Below are positions 33,845-46,228 of a stretch of DNA of 64,000 nt, one piece after another. How positions within the stretch are numbered: position 1 is the first letter of the stretch; each line of letters starts with the position of its first letter. Below the pieces are notes generated by a model. It was not told the DNA's origin and did no database searches. It saw only the letters and a list, made by a program, of their open reading frames with translations. A program made the position numbers and the translations under genes. Source of the stretch: Apostichopus japonicus (lineage: Eukaryota > Echinodermata > Holothuroidea > Aspidochirotida > Stichopodidae); assembly GCF_037975245.1 (NCBI RefSeq), contig NC_092582.1, forward strand, positions 6,052,001-6,116,000, in the 5' to 3' direction.

Positions 33845-36800
33845 ATGATGAAGCTACACCTCACTGGTTGTCCAAGTAAATGGAGTTTCTTAATCCAGTT
33901 TAGTCTTTTATTACTCTTATGTGGGTGCTATGCTAGTGGGGCAAACATTGAAATTGACCCAAATGGCTATGTTGCCTTTTGTCCCTGCATGGGTAAGTAA
34001 ACTAAAAGTCTTTTATGTTACTTCAATTGCAACAGTTAAAGAAGAATAAAAAGAATTACTCTGGTTGAGCATAGTTTAACATGTTTTAATGATAAGATTT
34101 TCCAATCAAAATTTACTGTGGTTGAAAATAGTTAAACGTGATTAAATGCTTAGCAATTTCCATTCAAATAAAACAAAGTTCAAGAAACCATAACAAGCAA
34201 CATATCATCAGATCTTGTGCCTCCAAGAAATTACTAAGGTAGGAACAGGTTTCATTGACTAAGATAAGTGGTTTAGTTGGATATGTTGTGTACAGTATAA
34301 CTGATGTGACTAGGACTTCTGAGGATATTACTACTAAGTAAGCTGCTGTACTCACTAATAATTATGATTTATTATAATAAAGTTAAATAAGTTGATGAGA
34401 TAATTGCCTGCCCCATACCCCAAAGCAGGCACTGACCTTTAAAAGCAAACCAGCCTGTTTGGGTCCAGTTCTGAGGCTTCCATATGATAAAGATATAAAT
34501 AGATCAATAAATCACTTTTTAAACTTGGTTGAAAATGGCAGTTTTACATTTTCAGACACATCGGCATTTAAGTTTAATTTCTTTTGTTACTTTGAAGTTG
34601 CTACAAAAGGTTTAAGAAAATGCACCATTTAATTAAATAAGAATTTCAAGTTGTTTTTGAATACCTATGAATTTAATCTATGATACTGGACCATTAACGT
34701 ACATTCTATTTATTTAACAGGTCGCTTCGGCAATCAAGCGGACCATTACTTAGGAGCTTTGGGATTCGCTAAGCAATTGGACCGGACCCTCATCCTCCCT
34801 CCATGGGTGGAATACCCCTACAGAAGTGCCACATCGGTCAGTATGCTCTGTTTATTTAGTAGATTTAGAAACAGACAGTCCCATCAAGGACCAACCATTA
34901 GTATATTTCACATTTGTCTCATGAGTTATTTCCAATCAGCTGCATCCATTGCATAAGAACACCCATTTGAATCTGTATACTAATCCTCAGTCAGTCATGT
35001 TACTAAACTTGTAGAGTACGACTTAAGACCAAGGTTGCAAATTGATGGTAATAAGAGACTCCTGTTAGAGTTGGATAGTTGAGGGTAATGGGTAGTTAAT
35101 GATTTCATTCAATTCCAAAAATTGCTTTTCCAGACTCAGGACATGTTAGTATTAATGACTTACAAAAGAAGTAAATATTTATCTTGTTTTTGACCAAGCA
35201 TTAAGATAATCGACTAAATACGCTGCTTTTGAGCAGCCGTCTAGGTTTGCTCATGCATTCTACAAAAACCAATGGAGTTTTACTCCAAATAAGGTTGCAG
35301 TTGATAAAAGAAAGACATCTTGCTAGATATTTTAACCAATTGATGATTAGTTTACAAGTATTTAAATACCTTTGGTTAAATTGTACCCATTTCATTGCCC
35401 AGACACATTTCCATATTGGTATTAATATTCGGCAATTTTGACAAAATTGCATTTTTGAATTATTTTTGCCATTTTACTCCAAATAAACTTTGACTGGAAC
35501 TACACTGATATGACTGGTTCGTTTGAATAGTATAAATAAAAACTGACTGGAATAGAACCAAAGAGCTTCTGTAAAGGAGACCCACATCCAACCATCATCT
35601 ATAGATTGTATGACAGAGATCTTTGTGAAGAACGTTACAGCCAAGATAGCTCATGTAATCTTCCATTTTGGAGATACAGTATCCTAGTTTAAAAGTCGTG
35701 TCTGAGAGAGTTGTCGTTGTTGTTGTTTGTAAATCTGTGATGTCATAGTGCCACAAGGATCTTAAACCTTTTACTTTTCTCTTTGTTTTTCTTTCTAATT
35801 TTCAATGTATTATGTTAACAGTGTTGACACTTTAATAACTAATGCAATCATGAGGTCTTGTAAAGAGCTTCAATATCTTAGATTCAGCATTTAAAAAAAC
35901 CAATATCCATTTACAGGAAATCATAAGGTCCCTGGTTCGAGTTACTCCCAGATTAATGTATGTCGTCCAGTTACAGAGTTGTTGACAATTGACAATTCAT
36001 AATCATGGACGTTAAATATGAATGTAAGAGACTGACTTCGGTCAGCTTGCGGCTTTGATAAGCCAATGAGGCTTCTTCGCGAGTTCCTGCTTGCAGGGGA
36101 TCTAAATACACAAATAAACATTCTAAGAAATTTAAAAATATATAAAAAATATTGAAGCACATGTGGCTTGATGTTATATATCCTGTTTCGACTTTACCAA
36201 GTGATCAGCCTTGTGTCAGAATCTGTGATATCTCCCAAAATTGAATTAGGTTTTTCTTAGCTGTTTTGTGAAGATGTTCAACACTGGTATGTCTATCAAA
36301 TTGACTAACAAGGAAGCCTGGGTTTGTGTCTCCTCTTAAAATTTGGTTTTAATCCATCTTTAATTTGACTGGACATGGTTTATTTTCAAACTTTATCGCT
36401 GTCGATGTTTGCAAATAAAGTTCTCTGTTCATACATTTCTTTCACTTTTTTATTTTTTGTATTTTGATGAACATACAGGACCAGATTCCATTTAAAACTT
36501 ACTTTGAGGTCGACACGATAGCAAAATACCACAGGGTCATCCCAATGGAAACATTTATGAAAGAATTGGCACCCACAGTTTGGCCAGAGGGTAAAAGAAT
36601 AGGTATGTTTGGAGCCACCGTTTTGCACTTACAGTACAGTACAGAAGATTCACCGTCACTCGGACACAAACTATTATCTTTATACGAGTGTGAGAATTTG
36701 TTCTCAACTTTAATACAAATGCCTGTCCATGTGTCGATGAAACCCTCACCGCCAAGGCGCCAACTAGCTCTAAACTCGTCATTCTGACAATCATGACAGT

Positions 36801-39800
36801 GTGTTACCTTTTTGGCCGTAGGGAGTTAGAACAAGAACTTTCAGTACATTGTTAAAAATTATTGCATGATTAGAAATAAAGAGGTATTCAAGAGAAATGT
36901 CTCAATATGTTTTTAGAATGGTGTTAGTAGGGCAGAGCGCTATAGTTTAAAAGTACCTTTGGAAGTGAAAAGTTCCTAGAAGCATGCCAACGATGATCAT
37001 TTCTAAGAGAGTAGGCTTGTCTAGAAGGAATATTAATTATTATTGGTGTGTTCATCAGGTGCTTTTGTCCTTAGGGATGGGGGCTTGGGCAAATAACTGG
37101 ACACATGACTGTCGACTTGAAGGGCCCTGTATACTGTACATTATAAAAACTGACTGGAAGTCGAAATCCTTGCAGCATTATGATAGCCTTTATTTATTAT
37201 TTGACAACTATTTTGCTTTTCATACTTTCCAGTTGAGAATCACTGTTTAAATATGTTTATTTTGTATTTTTAACAGGTTTCTGCTATCGGAAAGATGCCA
37301 CCTCGAATGAATGCAGCATGAAGAATGGAAATCCATTCGGCCCTTTCTGGAATAAATTTAATATCAACTTTGACGGATCCCAAGAATATTCTCCTCTCTC
37401 CTTCAGCAGTCATTCTGGATCGCTGAAAGCTCAATGGGATAATACGTAATTACCAACGTTTTATTGCCTCAAATTCTGTTACGTGAAATTGCATGACAGA
37501 ATTCAAAGCACAGATCACAAGTATTTACTGCTGCTAATTATTACCAGACTTAACTCACCTCTCTCTGTCGTTTGTAGACTTCCTGCTTACAAGTCACAAG
37601 TGCTAGTTTTCACTGCTTCGGATTATGCCCTTTCTTAGATCTTTATGTAGTTTTTAGATTTCCTGCTTCTGAGTACCAGTGCTAGCATTCGCTGCTTTGG
37701 ATTATGCCCTTTCTTGACTCTTGTCTTTATATAGTTTGTAGATTTCCTGCTTCTGAGTTCCAGTGCTAGTGTTCCCTGCTTCGATTATGCCCTTTCTTTA
37801 CTCGTGTCTTTATGTAGTTTGTAGATTTCCTGCTTCTGAGTTCCAGTGCTAGTGTTCCCTGCTTTGATTATGCCCTTTCTTTACTGGTGTCTTTATGTAG
37901 TTTGTAGATTTCCTGCTTCTGAGTTCCAGTGCTAGTGTTCCCTGCTTCGATTATGCCCTTTCTTAACTCTTGTCTTTATGTAGTTTGTAGATTTCCTGCT
38001 TCTGAGTTCCAGTGCTAGTGTTCCCTGCTTTGATTATGCCCTTTCTTTACTGGTGTCTTTATGTAGTTTGTAGATTTCCTGCTTCTGAGTTCCAGTGCTA
38101 GTGTTCCCTGCTTTGATTATGCCCTTTCTTTACTGGTGTCTTTATGTAGTTTGTAGATTTCCTGCTTCTGAGTTCCAGTGCTAGTGTTCCCTGCTTTGAT
38201 TAGGCCCTTTCTTAACTCTTGTCTTTATGTAGTTTGTAGATTTCCTGCTTCTGAGTACCAGTGCTAGTGTTCCCTGCTTTGATTATGCCCTTTCTTTACT
38301 GGTGTCTTTATGTAGTTTGTAGATTTCCTGCTTCTGAGTTCCAGTGCTAGTGTTCCCTGCTTTGATTATGCCCTTTCTTTACTGGTGTCTTCATGTAGTT
38401 TGTAGATTTCCTGCTTCTGAGTACCAGTGCTAGCATTCGCTGCTTTGGATTATGCCCTTTCTTTACTGGTGTCTTTATGTAGTTTGTAGATTTCCTGCTT
38501 CTGAGTTCCAGTGCTAGTATTCGTTGCTTCGGATTATGCCCTTTCGGTGCAATTTTCCCTCTGTCATTTGAAGAATTCCTGCCTCAAAGTGCCCAGTGCA
38601 TTACTAGTGATGATAATGTCCTCAATTCATTCTCTCTCTCTGTGTTTTGTAGATTTCCTGCTTCAGAGTTCCCAGTGCTAGCATTCGCCGGTGCCCCTGC
38701 GTCGTTTCCAGTGGAGAAACACAACTTAGATCTTCAGAGATACTTTAAATGGTCCAAAGACATAGAAGAGCAAGCCAACTTATTTATCATTGAAGAGCTT
38801 GCCGAGGGCCCATTCGTTGGAATCCATCTCAGGCACGGTCTGGACTGGGTATGTTAATGGCTTCTTCTTCTTCTCATTCTTCTTCTCATTAAAGGAACAT
38901 CTTCAGGAAAAAAATTTAATATTGATAATATATAAGTTATCCAACAAACATGCTAGTAGTATTTCTATGTTAAATGTATTGAACGTCATGTTCTGCTCAG
39001 TGTCTGGAATAATCCTCTTTTAAGGCTAAAAGGGTGTGAAGACTCGCGCCAAAAGAAACGTCTAATGCTGGTAATCTGACCTAGTTTCGAATGAGGTGTA
39101 ACAGAAGTGTTAGACACCACCATCGATCCCAGAAAATATACACACAGCTTGCTACCGTCGGTAATTAGACACTAGTGTAGAGTCAATACATACAGCTGCG
39201 GTCAATACCCACAGCACAGTATGCAAACGATACAGCGATGGACATCACAGGTCCAGCTAAAGATAACAAGGTATCACGTTTCATTACTGTCTGCATTTTG
39301 TGGCGACACGAACAAAACGTCACCTGCAAGCAGCGGAACAAAACTAAAAGTGATTAAAAGATACAGCCTTGACTGATAGCAATGTGATATGCTAAATGGT
39401 TACTTTCTTGCAGCGAAGAGGATTTCGTTTCCATGCATTTCTCTTGCATTCAAGTCAGTTGGGACGAACTTAACAAAATTAGAAATTCAAAACTATTAAT
39501 GGCCTCTTCATATTTTGCATGTCTTATTGACGAAACTTGCATGAAAGAAGATGACAAAAGATGACAAATTTTTCTCCTTTCATTTGAACCGTATGTTAAT
39601 TGATTACAATACTAAAACATCTCAACTTGATTTACCGTGATTTCTACATTTATTTATGAAATAAAGAATATGATCTAATTTGATACCACCAATGTTATTT
39701 CTGCCCGATTCGAAGCTGTGAGTGACACCCTTTCTCCTGCAATTAATTATATCAATGTGTAATTAATTAATTAATAATAATGAATGTGTCATTTATGGTG

Positions 39801-41153
39801 ACATTTAAGTGAAGAGTGGTCATTTTGATACATTACCCTCACCTCAATAAGCTGTTTTATTGATGTTTTTTAATTTTTTTCCCCTCCTTTCAGGACAATG
39901 TTTGCACTCATGTTGATAGCTCTCGCCATCTCTTCGCCTCCCCCCAATGCCTGGGTTATTTTAACGAGTACGGTACGGTTACCAAAGAACTCTGCGCTCC
40001 GCCTAAGGATGTCATGAAGAAACAACTCAAGAAAATTGTGAAGAAAATTAAAGCAAAAGCTGTTTTCGTGGCCACAGATTCGGATGCAATGATCAACGAG
40101 CTACAGAAGGCTGTAAAAGTGAGAGACTTTTTCTTTTTTTTCTAATTTTTGGTATGAAATAAATATATAATATCAGTGTACTGGGAAAATAACACCTGAG
40201 GTATTTTATGAGATACGTCTAGGAAACAAAGAGTGTTCCTTATTATAGGGGACTTGATTCAGGTTTTCAAGATTTTGTATGGTATTGACAATTTATCCTT
40301 CACCGACTTTTTCATGTTTGCTAATAGTAGTTGTACCAGAGGTCATTGTATTAAACTCCAAAAGTCACAAAGTAGGATTAATATTCAGCATAACTTTTTT
40401 TCTAATAGGGTTGTGAATGAGTGGAACGGTTTGCCTGAGAAAGTTGTACTTGCAAGTAGTGTGAATGGGTTTAAGAATGCTTTGGACAAACACTTTAAGC
40501 ATTGTAATCGTGTCTGAGTGTTTGTGTTTTCATTTTTTTCTCTCTCCTATAGGGTCCTTGATGGTGACTTGAGTGTCCCTCCTGATCCTTTTTTTCTACT
40601 AAACTAAACTAAACTAAATGCTACTTTATGAAATGGTTGCTAATTCCTGCACCCGATATGTTTCTATACTTGGACTGGTCCGATGGGGAATGAAGACACA
40701 GAAATAGGACTGAAAAACAAAATGTGATAAAAGGGAGACCACAATGTAAATATTAGAAACAATGCAAGAGGGTAGTATCACCCTGCTAAAATTGACCCTG
40801 TTACCCCCCCCCCTCATCCTTCTCTCTCCCCCATTCCCTACCCTGTTCCAAACCTAGTTAATGTTAAAATTAATGAATATGACAAAAGCATTGTCTCATC
40901 AACCTTTATTTCATTGTTTAAAGCATGTGGACACAGCAGCATAACAATTGAATTTCATTGTTTCCAGGTGAAAGTCGTACAGAGGACCCCAGCAGAGCCT
41001 CATGTGGACCTAGCGATCTTAGCAAAGTCCGATCATTACATTGCCAACTGCGTGTCTTCATTTTCGTCCTTCGCAAAGAGGGAGAGGGACGTCTACGGTA
41101 AACCCACGTCTTTCTGGGCATTCACACCAAAAGAAACCAAGCAGGAACTTTGA
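33845..41153 (+). CDS. POFUT1: GDP-fucose protein O-fucosyltransferase 1, complete, 7 coding exons
   Basis: ER enzyme that transfers fucose from GDP-fucose to Ser/Thr in EGF-like repeats of Notch-type proteins. Exons: 33845-33992, 34721-34836, 36479-36602, 37277-37445, 38653-38848, 39894-40118, 40968-41153; total 1164 nt, 387 aa, against 388 in human. All introns are GT-AG with matching phases. Residues 1-32 form a signal peptide (hydrophobic [10 protein letters not shown]). [13 protein letters not shown] (about 46-58) begins the GT65 fold. NPFGPFW follows, and [10 protein letters not shown] (242-251) carries the Arg (246) equivalent to the essential Arg of the family. FVATDSD and [15 protein letters not shown] line the nucleotide-sugar side. 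The C-terminus is KQEL, a KDEL-type retrieval signal (human RDEF). The start is the first of two adjacent ATGs; nearly identical proteins would result from either. Introns 2, 4, 5 and 6 carry repeats. Confidence 0.97.
33993..34720 (+). other. POFUT1 intron 1
   Basis: Donor gtaagt, acceptor tatttaacag. A+T-rich with no embedded element recognised. Confidence 0.85.
34837..36478 (+). other. POFUT1 intron 2
   Basis: Donor gtcagt, acceptor aacatacag. Contains a SINE at 35925-36115. Other open frames in it have no support. Confidence 0.85.
35925..36115 (+). mobile_element. tRNA-derived SINE, copy 2, 5'-truncated
   Basis: Begins within the tRNA-like head (aatcataaggtccctggttcgag, covering the B box) and continues through the same body as the SINE at 905-1145. 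It ends in an A-rich ctaaatacacaaataaac tail. The A-box half is missing. Confidence 0.75.
37565..38652 (+). repeat. 83-bp minisatellite in POFUT1 intron 4, derived from the exon 5 splice acceptor
   Basis: The acceptor-like sequence gtttgtag-atttcctgcttctgag recurs at (position of the G of tag) 37577, 37657, 37741, 37824, 37907, 37990, 38073, 38156, 38239, 38322, 38405 and 38489. A degenerate copy lies at 38573, then the authentic exon 5 acceptor at 38652. Each unit also contains a copy of the start of exon 5 (cagtgctagcattcgc). Spacing is 79-84 bp, and the real exon is in register as the last unit. Confidence 0.95.
38849..39893 (+). other. POFUT1 intron 5
   Basis: Donor gtatgt, acceptor cctttcag. 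Contains a MITE copy near 39025-39300; the rest is A+T-rich. Confidence 0.85.
39025..39300. mobile_element. MITE (TTAA-type), decayed copy
   Basis: Starts aaaagggtgtgaagactcgc and runs collinear with the element at 49962-50326 (ctgacctagtttcgaatgag, cttgctaccgtcggtaatta, aaggtatcacgtttcattac). The right inverted end is lost. Confidence 0.75.
40238..40620 (+). mobile_element. 5'-truncated non-LTR retrotransposon (CR1/L2/Jockey-like) 3' end
   Basis: An open frame (40233-40517) encodes the C-terminal tail typical of reverse transcriptases in this group: a [10 protein letters not shown] start, [25 protein letters not shown], then a FKNALDKHF end. A short 3' UTR ends in ctaaa tandem repeats (about 40597-40619). 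5' truncation and a simple-repeat tail are normal for LINE copies. It sits in POFUT1 intron 6 in the sense orientation. Exact clade uncertain. Confidence 0.85.
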
Positions 41154-44100
41154 TGATTGTTCATCAGATGTGGTCTACTCTTTTAGAGTTCGACGTATCT
41201 TCTATATGTGTGGTCTTGCAGTGTGGGCAGACTGATGGCCTTGTCAGAGATGGCGCAACAGATACAGAGAGAGAGAGAGGGAAAGACTGGAACTGGTGAC
41301 AAAACTGTAATGGTGGTCTAGAAAGTAATTCACAGATGCAGTTGAAAGTAAATTCAAAGGGATTAAGGTAAAAGCAAATCCAACCATTGTCCTTAATCTT
41401 TGTATGACAGAGATAATCTTGATGAGCAATTCCCCCCAAAACAGATATTAATGAAAATTATATATTAGTTTAGAAGGTGAATTTATTTTTTAGGGTTCCC
41501 TTTATGTATTAGAGAGAAGACTTGAGTAAGTCTGATATGTAAACCACAGAGGCTAGCTTAGTGTGGTATGAGACATGTGATGTTATCATTCAGGTTGTCG
41601 ACCTTGTTATCTTTTATTCAATCAAAGTTGATATTTGAAACTAATTTGGGAAAAATGATGAAATGATAATCAAAATGTCAATAAGTCATAGTTTTGTAGA
41701 ATTTCTGCTGTTTTGTTCCCAAAAAAAAAAAGCAAAGCAAAGGGAAGCAAAGAGATTTTGCCTTCTGATTTAGAAAACTTCAGCCCATTGATATTAGTTT
41801 AAATCTATAGAATCCCCTCAAATAATCAAAGGACTTAATTTATCTGTTTAAAGGGAGGTGCTCTGCATGAACATCAGCTATCTCATAAGGCTAAGAGGCA
41901 GGCGATGGTTGGGTTTGGAGCTCTTTCAGAGTAGGTGGTGATTTGTTCTAGTTCATGAAGGGTTTTGCTATTCATTATTTTTTGCTGTTGTTTTTGTGAG
42001 GCTGATAGGTACGACAAAGATCAAGGTATTGGAAAAACAGGGATTAAAAAAGGAACCAGTATTTCAAAATATTCAAGATATGTTTTTAAACATGCCGTTA
42101 GAATTGATATTTCTTATGTCATTATCAGTACTACGGAAGTGTGTTAGTAGATGAATGAGTCATAAAAAGCATTCAAGAAAAGTTAAAAAAATAATCTTTA
42201 AGAAAAATAAATTATGATCAAAATGGGACAAAAAAAAAAAAAAAAAAGGGCATTGGAAATGTTTTTGTTTTTATAAATTAAAATTCTCGGTACATTACTT
42301 TAAGTAAATACCTAAACGTAAAGGAAAGGAATATTTTCTTAATATCTGGGTACATCTATAGAGAAATTCAACTTGAAAAGTAAATATATTTTCGGAGTGA
42401 ATGTATTAGATGATTTCAGTATTTACCTTTTGCTGTGTATGTTGAAGTTAAATGATTTTTGCTAGTTTCTGCTTAAAAAGAAAAAGAACAAAACAGAGTG
42501 AATCCTGAAAAAAAAAAATATGACTCGAAAAATTGTAAATGAATTTTTAAAGCGCAACGAGCTATTGGATGGAATGGCAGGATTCGAGCAAGTGATCTTA
42601 TTATAAGTTTGCTCCACCAAATAAGCTATCTGACCTTTTGTCTCAAGAGAAACTTGACATTTTTGTAGTTATAAGTCAAATTTCGAACAGAAAACTAAAC
42701 GGGACATGAGTTTTAAAAGAGCTCAGGAATCAGTAACTTAGAATGATATGAAACTAGTTTTAAACCAACAAATTCTTTCTTAAATTGTTAGGACCAAAAT
42801 GGCTTTGTGGGTTTTACATCGCTTATAATGCCATACACCGGTATATTTGTGAACTGTGAATTTATTTCTTCTCTTCAAAATTGTAAATTGAATAGGGCTT
42901 TTTTATTACTTATAACTTATTGTTAATCTTTATTACCTAAATATCTTTCACTTTTTATAAAAAGAAGTTTAGCTAAATTAGGAGGGGGTGGTCAGGGGGG
43001 AGGGTGGGGGTTAGGAGGAAGTAATGACAACAAGAGACCAAACTCTTTTCTTTAAAGTAATACTACATATGTATAGGATGGGGACTTCATCTGGTGACCT
43101 CAGGTCAACATGGTATGTGCTTTTCTAATCCAGTCCACAAGTGTTCAGCCTGTCCTTAGTACTTCATTCCTTGCCATGGATCTCAAATTCTGGATTTTTC
43201 AAAATTTTCTACCGTTTTCTTTATTTTAAGGTTAAGTCTAGTCATTACCAGTGATTTTCCTGGATCCACTGATTGAGGAAGGGGTGGGGGAAGGGGAGGG
43301 CGGGGGGGGAGGGGCGGATGATTACGGAATTTTTTCAAAGTCATAACTCATTACGAATTGGAGTATTTCACAGATATCTCCTTAGTGTTGTTTTGATCAA
43401 AAAACTATATATATATATTCTGACAATAACTTGTCTTCCAAAGTCAGTATATATATCTTTTTTTGTATTTTTTTTTTAATTTTTATAAAAGTAAATTTGA
43501 TAAAGAGTAATTTAAAGAGTTCTATCTTGGTAGTTTTCCCTAGATTCAGAAATAACATTATATTTCCATTTCTACACACAAGATCTTTCAAGAATTCTAG
43601 TACAATGTCTTCTGATGGTCTAGACAAAAAAGAAGCCAATTTTGTGAACAGGCAGATTTTTTTTCCTTCGAAGGAATATGTTTGGAAGAAAACAGTTGAG
43701 ATGTAAAAATCGTTTGCTACAGATTTATTTTCATGTACTGCATCATGTTGTTTTCTCTTTGTTATGATTTCATTGATCTTGAATGTTTTAAAAATTTAAT
43801 GTTTATTGCTTTTCTCTTTCTTTCTTTGTTTGTTTGCTCAATTTTTGAAGCAAAGATAATTTGTGCAAAAGTAAAGTGTCTTGCAATTATTGCTATGCTG
43901 CTGTTGACACACACATGGTACCTTTCTCATTTGTTTTGTTTTGTTTTCCATAAATATTGTTTCTTGAAATAGCTGAAGGCATTCCCAAAAAATATTGCTG
44001 TCTCTATGGTATTCATTTCGTTACAGTTGTTGGAGTAAGGCAGCTGTTTTGAAACCCTGTTTGCTTTCTCTTCACAACTCTTTCTGAGACTTAAAGTTTT

Positions 44101-46120
44101 AGTCGTAGCAAAACGTAGAGACATCTGAGATGCACAAAGCTTTTTCCACAATTTAGCGTAATAAGTAAAGACATTTACAGAGATAGAACATGTAAATTAT
44201 ATTGATTTGAATATAGGTGACAAATGTATATTTGCTATTTATATGGTCTTTCATATAGAGCTGAGTTAAAAATGTTACATGACCAAGTACTACAAATGCC
44301 TTTGGGGTAAATTATCTTTCTTCTTCTATTTTTTTTTTGGGGGGGGGGGGGAAATATTTGGAGGGAGGGAGGTGGAGTACATTTTGTATAATCTAATGCA
44401 TTTCAGAGGCATCAGATTTTTGGTATCCAATTTCTTTTTAAACACAGGCATTCAATTTTTTCAAAGGGTATTCTTGAATGTATCACATACCTCTTGGAAC
44501 ATGGTCAAGTACTTTTCACTGCAGTAACCTTACAAGATCAGATCAGTGAGTGAAGAAATGTTTCTTCTTCTCTCTCTTTTTTTTTCACTTTCATAGATTT
44601 CATTTCTGTCTGTCAGAAAAACCAGTTCTAAGGGAAAGATAAGTTAAATAAGCTGGAGTTAATAATAGAAAGGGTATTTCTGTACAATGAATTTAACATG
44701 AATTTAAAAAGTTCTCCAAACTATGCATAGTCTTTTGTTAATCTTTTGTTGGTGCTGGTTAATTGAAAATTTGAGTACCCAATACTACAGAGAAATGAAC
44801 TCTGAGAAATCTCCGTTGTTTGTATCGGTGTTACTAAGCTTACTTGCCATTGGAATATCCCCAAATATGCAAGCCGAAACAAAGGCAAAACAAATTCACT
44901 GTTTCAAATTAAATCTGTTAAAAGTTGGAGGATTTGATGTTATGACTCTAGTGGAATCTTCTTCAGATTTTAGCTGGCTCTTGTTAACAGTAACCTGAAG
45001 ATGTTGCTAGGGTCAAGAGATCAGGCCCTCTGACTTTCATATATATTTACAATTGTATGTTAACATTTTATTTCTCTCTTGGTTCAAGTTGTAGTCTGTC
45101 TGACCATTGGTTGTCTTGCCATGCAGTTGGGACAATTCTTTCCATACTGCATTGTCATGTCCCTCTTCAGAACACTGGTATTGTCAGTATGAGCAGTATG
45201 AATATCATGTTTCTATCAGAAATAAAAGGTTAGGAACTGTTTGTACTGTCAATACGAGTGCTTTGAAGCATGATATGTGAGGACAGTTTAGAGAGGTATT
45301 AGCATTAGGAAATTGTCCCAACTGGCTGGTTTTTACAGTTACATTATACTTCGAACTGAAATATCAATATCAAGGAACAAGTTTGGGTTTCTTTGCTTAC
45401 AATTTTAGCTTGCTTAAAGCATGGGGGAGGAGGGGGGGGGGGTGGTGATACAGGTGAACTTAACACTGTTAAAATGATTTTGTACAAACTGTTTTTTGTT
45501 TTTGATGCACTGGGATCAAGTTTGTTTCCTTTCACTAGTCTTGCTTTCAAATTTCTCAACATTTTTTTCACCGATTTTGTAAAGTTGTTTTATATATCTT
45601 TTTCCTGGTTTGGGCACGGTTAGGTTGTTTTGTATGATAAATCAGATGCTTACATGTGTTTCTATGTTTAGTATTTGCATTTCAAGTGTTATATTATAGA
45701 AGTTTTTGTTTGCTGTAAATGTTGGAGATTGTGGAAAATCTTTTCAGAAATGCTGCTCCTTCCTTTGCTTAATTTACACTGTCATATTTGTGAACAATTT
45801 TTCTACAATTGTTTTTTTTTCCTTCAATTTAAGGGTTGGGGAACTACAAAGTGTGTGTCATTTGCAATACAATATGCAGTAGTTTCAATCCTGTTGCATT
45901 TCTCTATTTCATTTGAATGTAGCTTCATGGTTTTTTCCCCCCTCAACTAGAAGAAGGGCTGTATTCAACTGCCGAAACAAATTGTAGCTAAATATGTCAG
46001 AAAAAGAGTAAAAAAGGTTGCATGGAAGCTGACTTTCCTTGATACAAATGCAAATACTGCAATAGACCTCAAGGATTCCCCTACTCCTCTTATCTTCACA
46101 TAACCATGTGCTGTATGCAA
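41154..46120. other. POFUT1 3' flank and intergenic A+T-rich region
   Basis: The POFUT1 3' UTR must begin here. An aataaa lies near 42204, but I cannot fix the polyadenylation site. Poly-A (42228-42247) and poly-G (44339-44351, 45430-45442) runs occur. Several 70-90 codon frames (43273-44998, 45344-45950) are low-complexity and unsupported. Confidence 0.45.
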
Positions 46121-46228
46121 TTGATTCTTCCTAACAGTATATGAAAGTATGATCATTGATTCTTCCTAACAGTATATGTAAGTATGATCATTGATTCTTC
46201 CTAACAGTATATGTAAGTATGATCATTA
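46121..46228 (+). repeat. 35-bp tandem repeat, 3 copies
   Basis: Units begin at 46121, 46156 and 46191 with ttgattcttcctaacag and end at tatgatca. Two of the three units contain atgtaagtat. Confidence 0.92.

Noticed and set aside
36464-36787. 107-codon frame read as one exon
   Set aside because: Only 36479-36602 is POFUT1 coding. The remainder follows the donor gtatgt at 36603 and is intronic.
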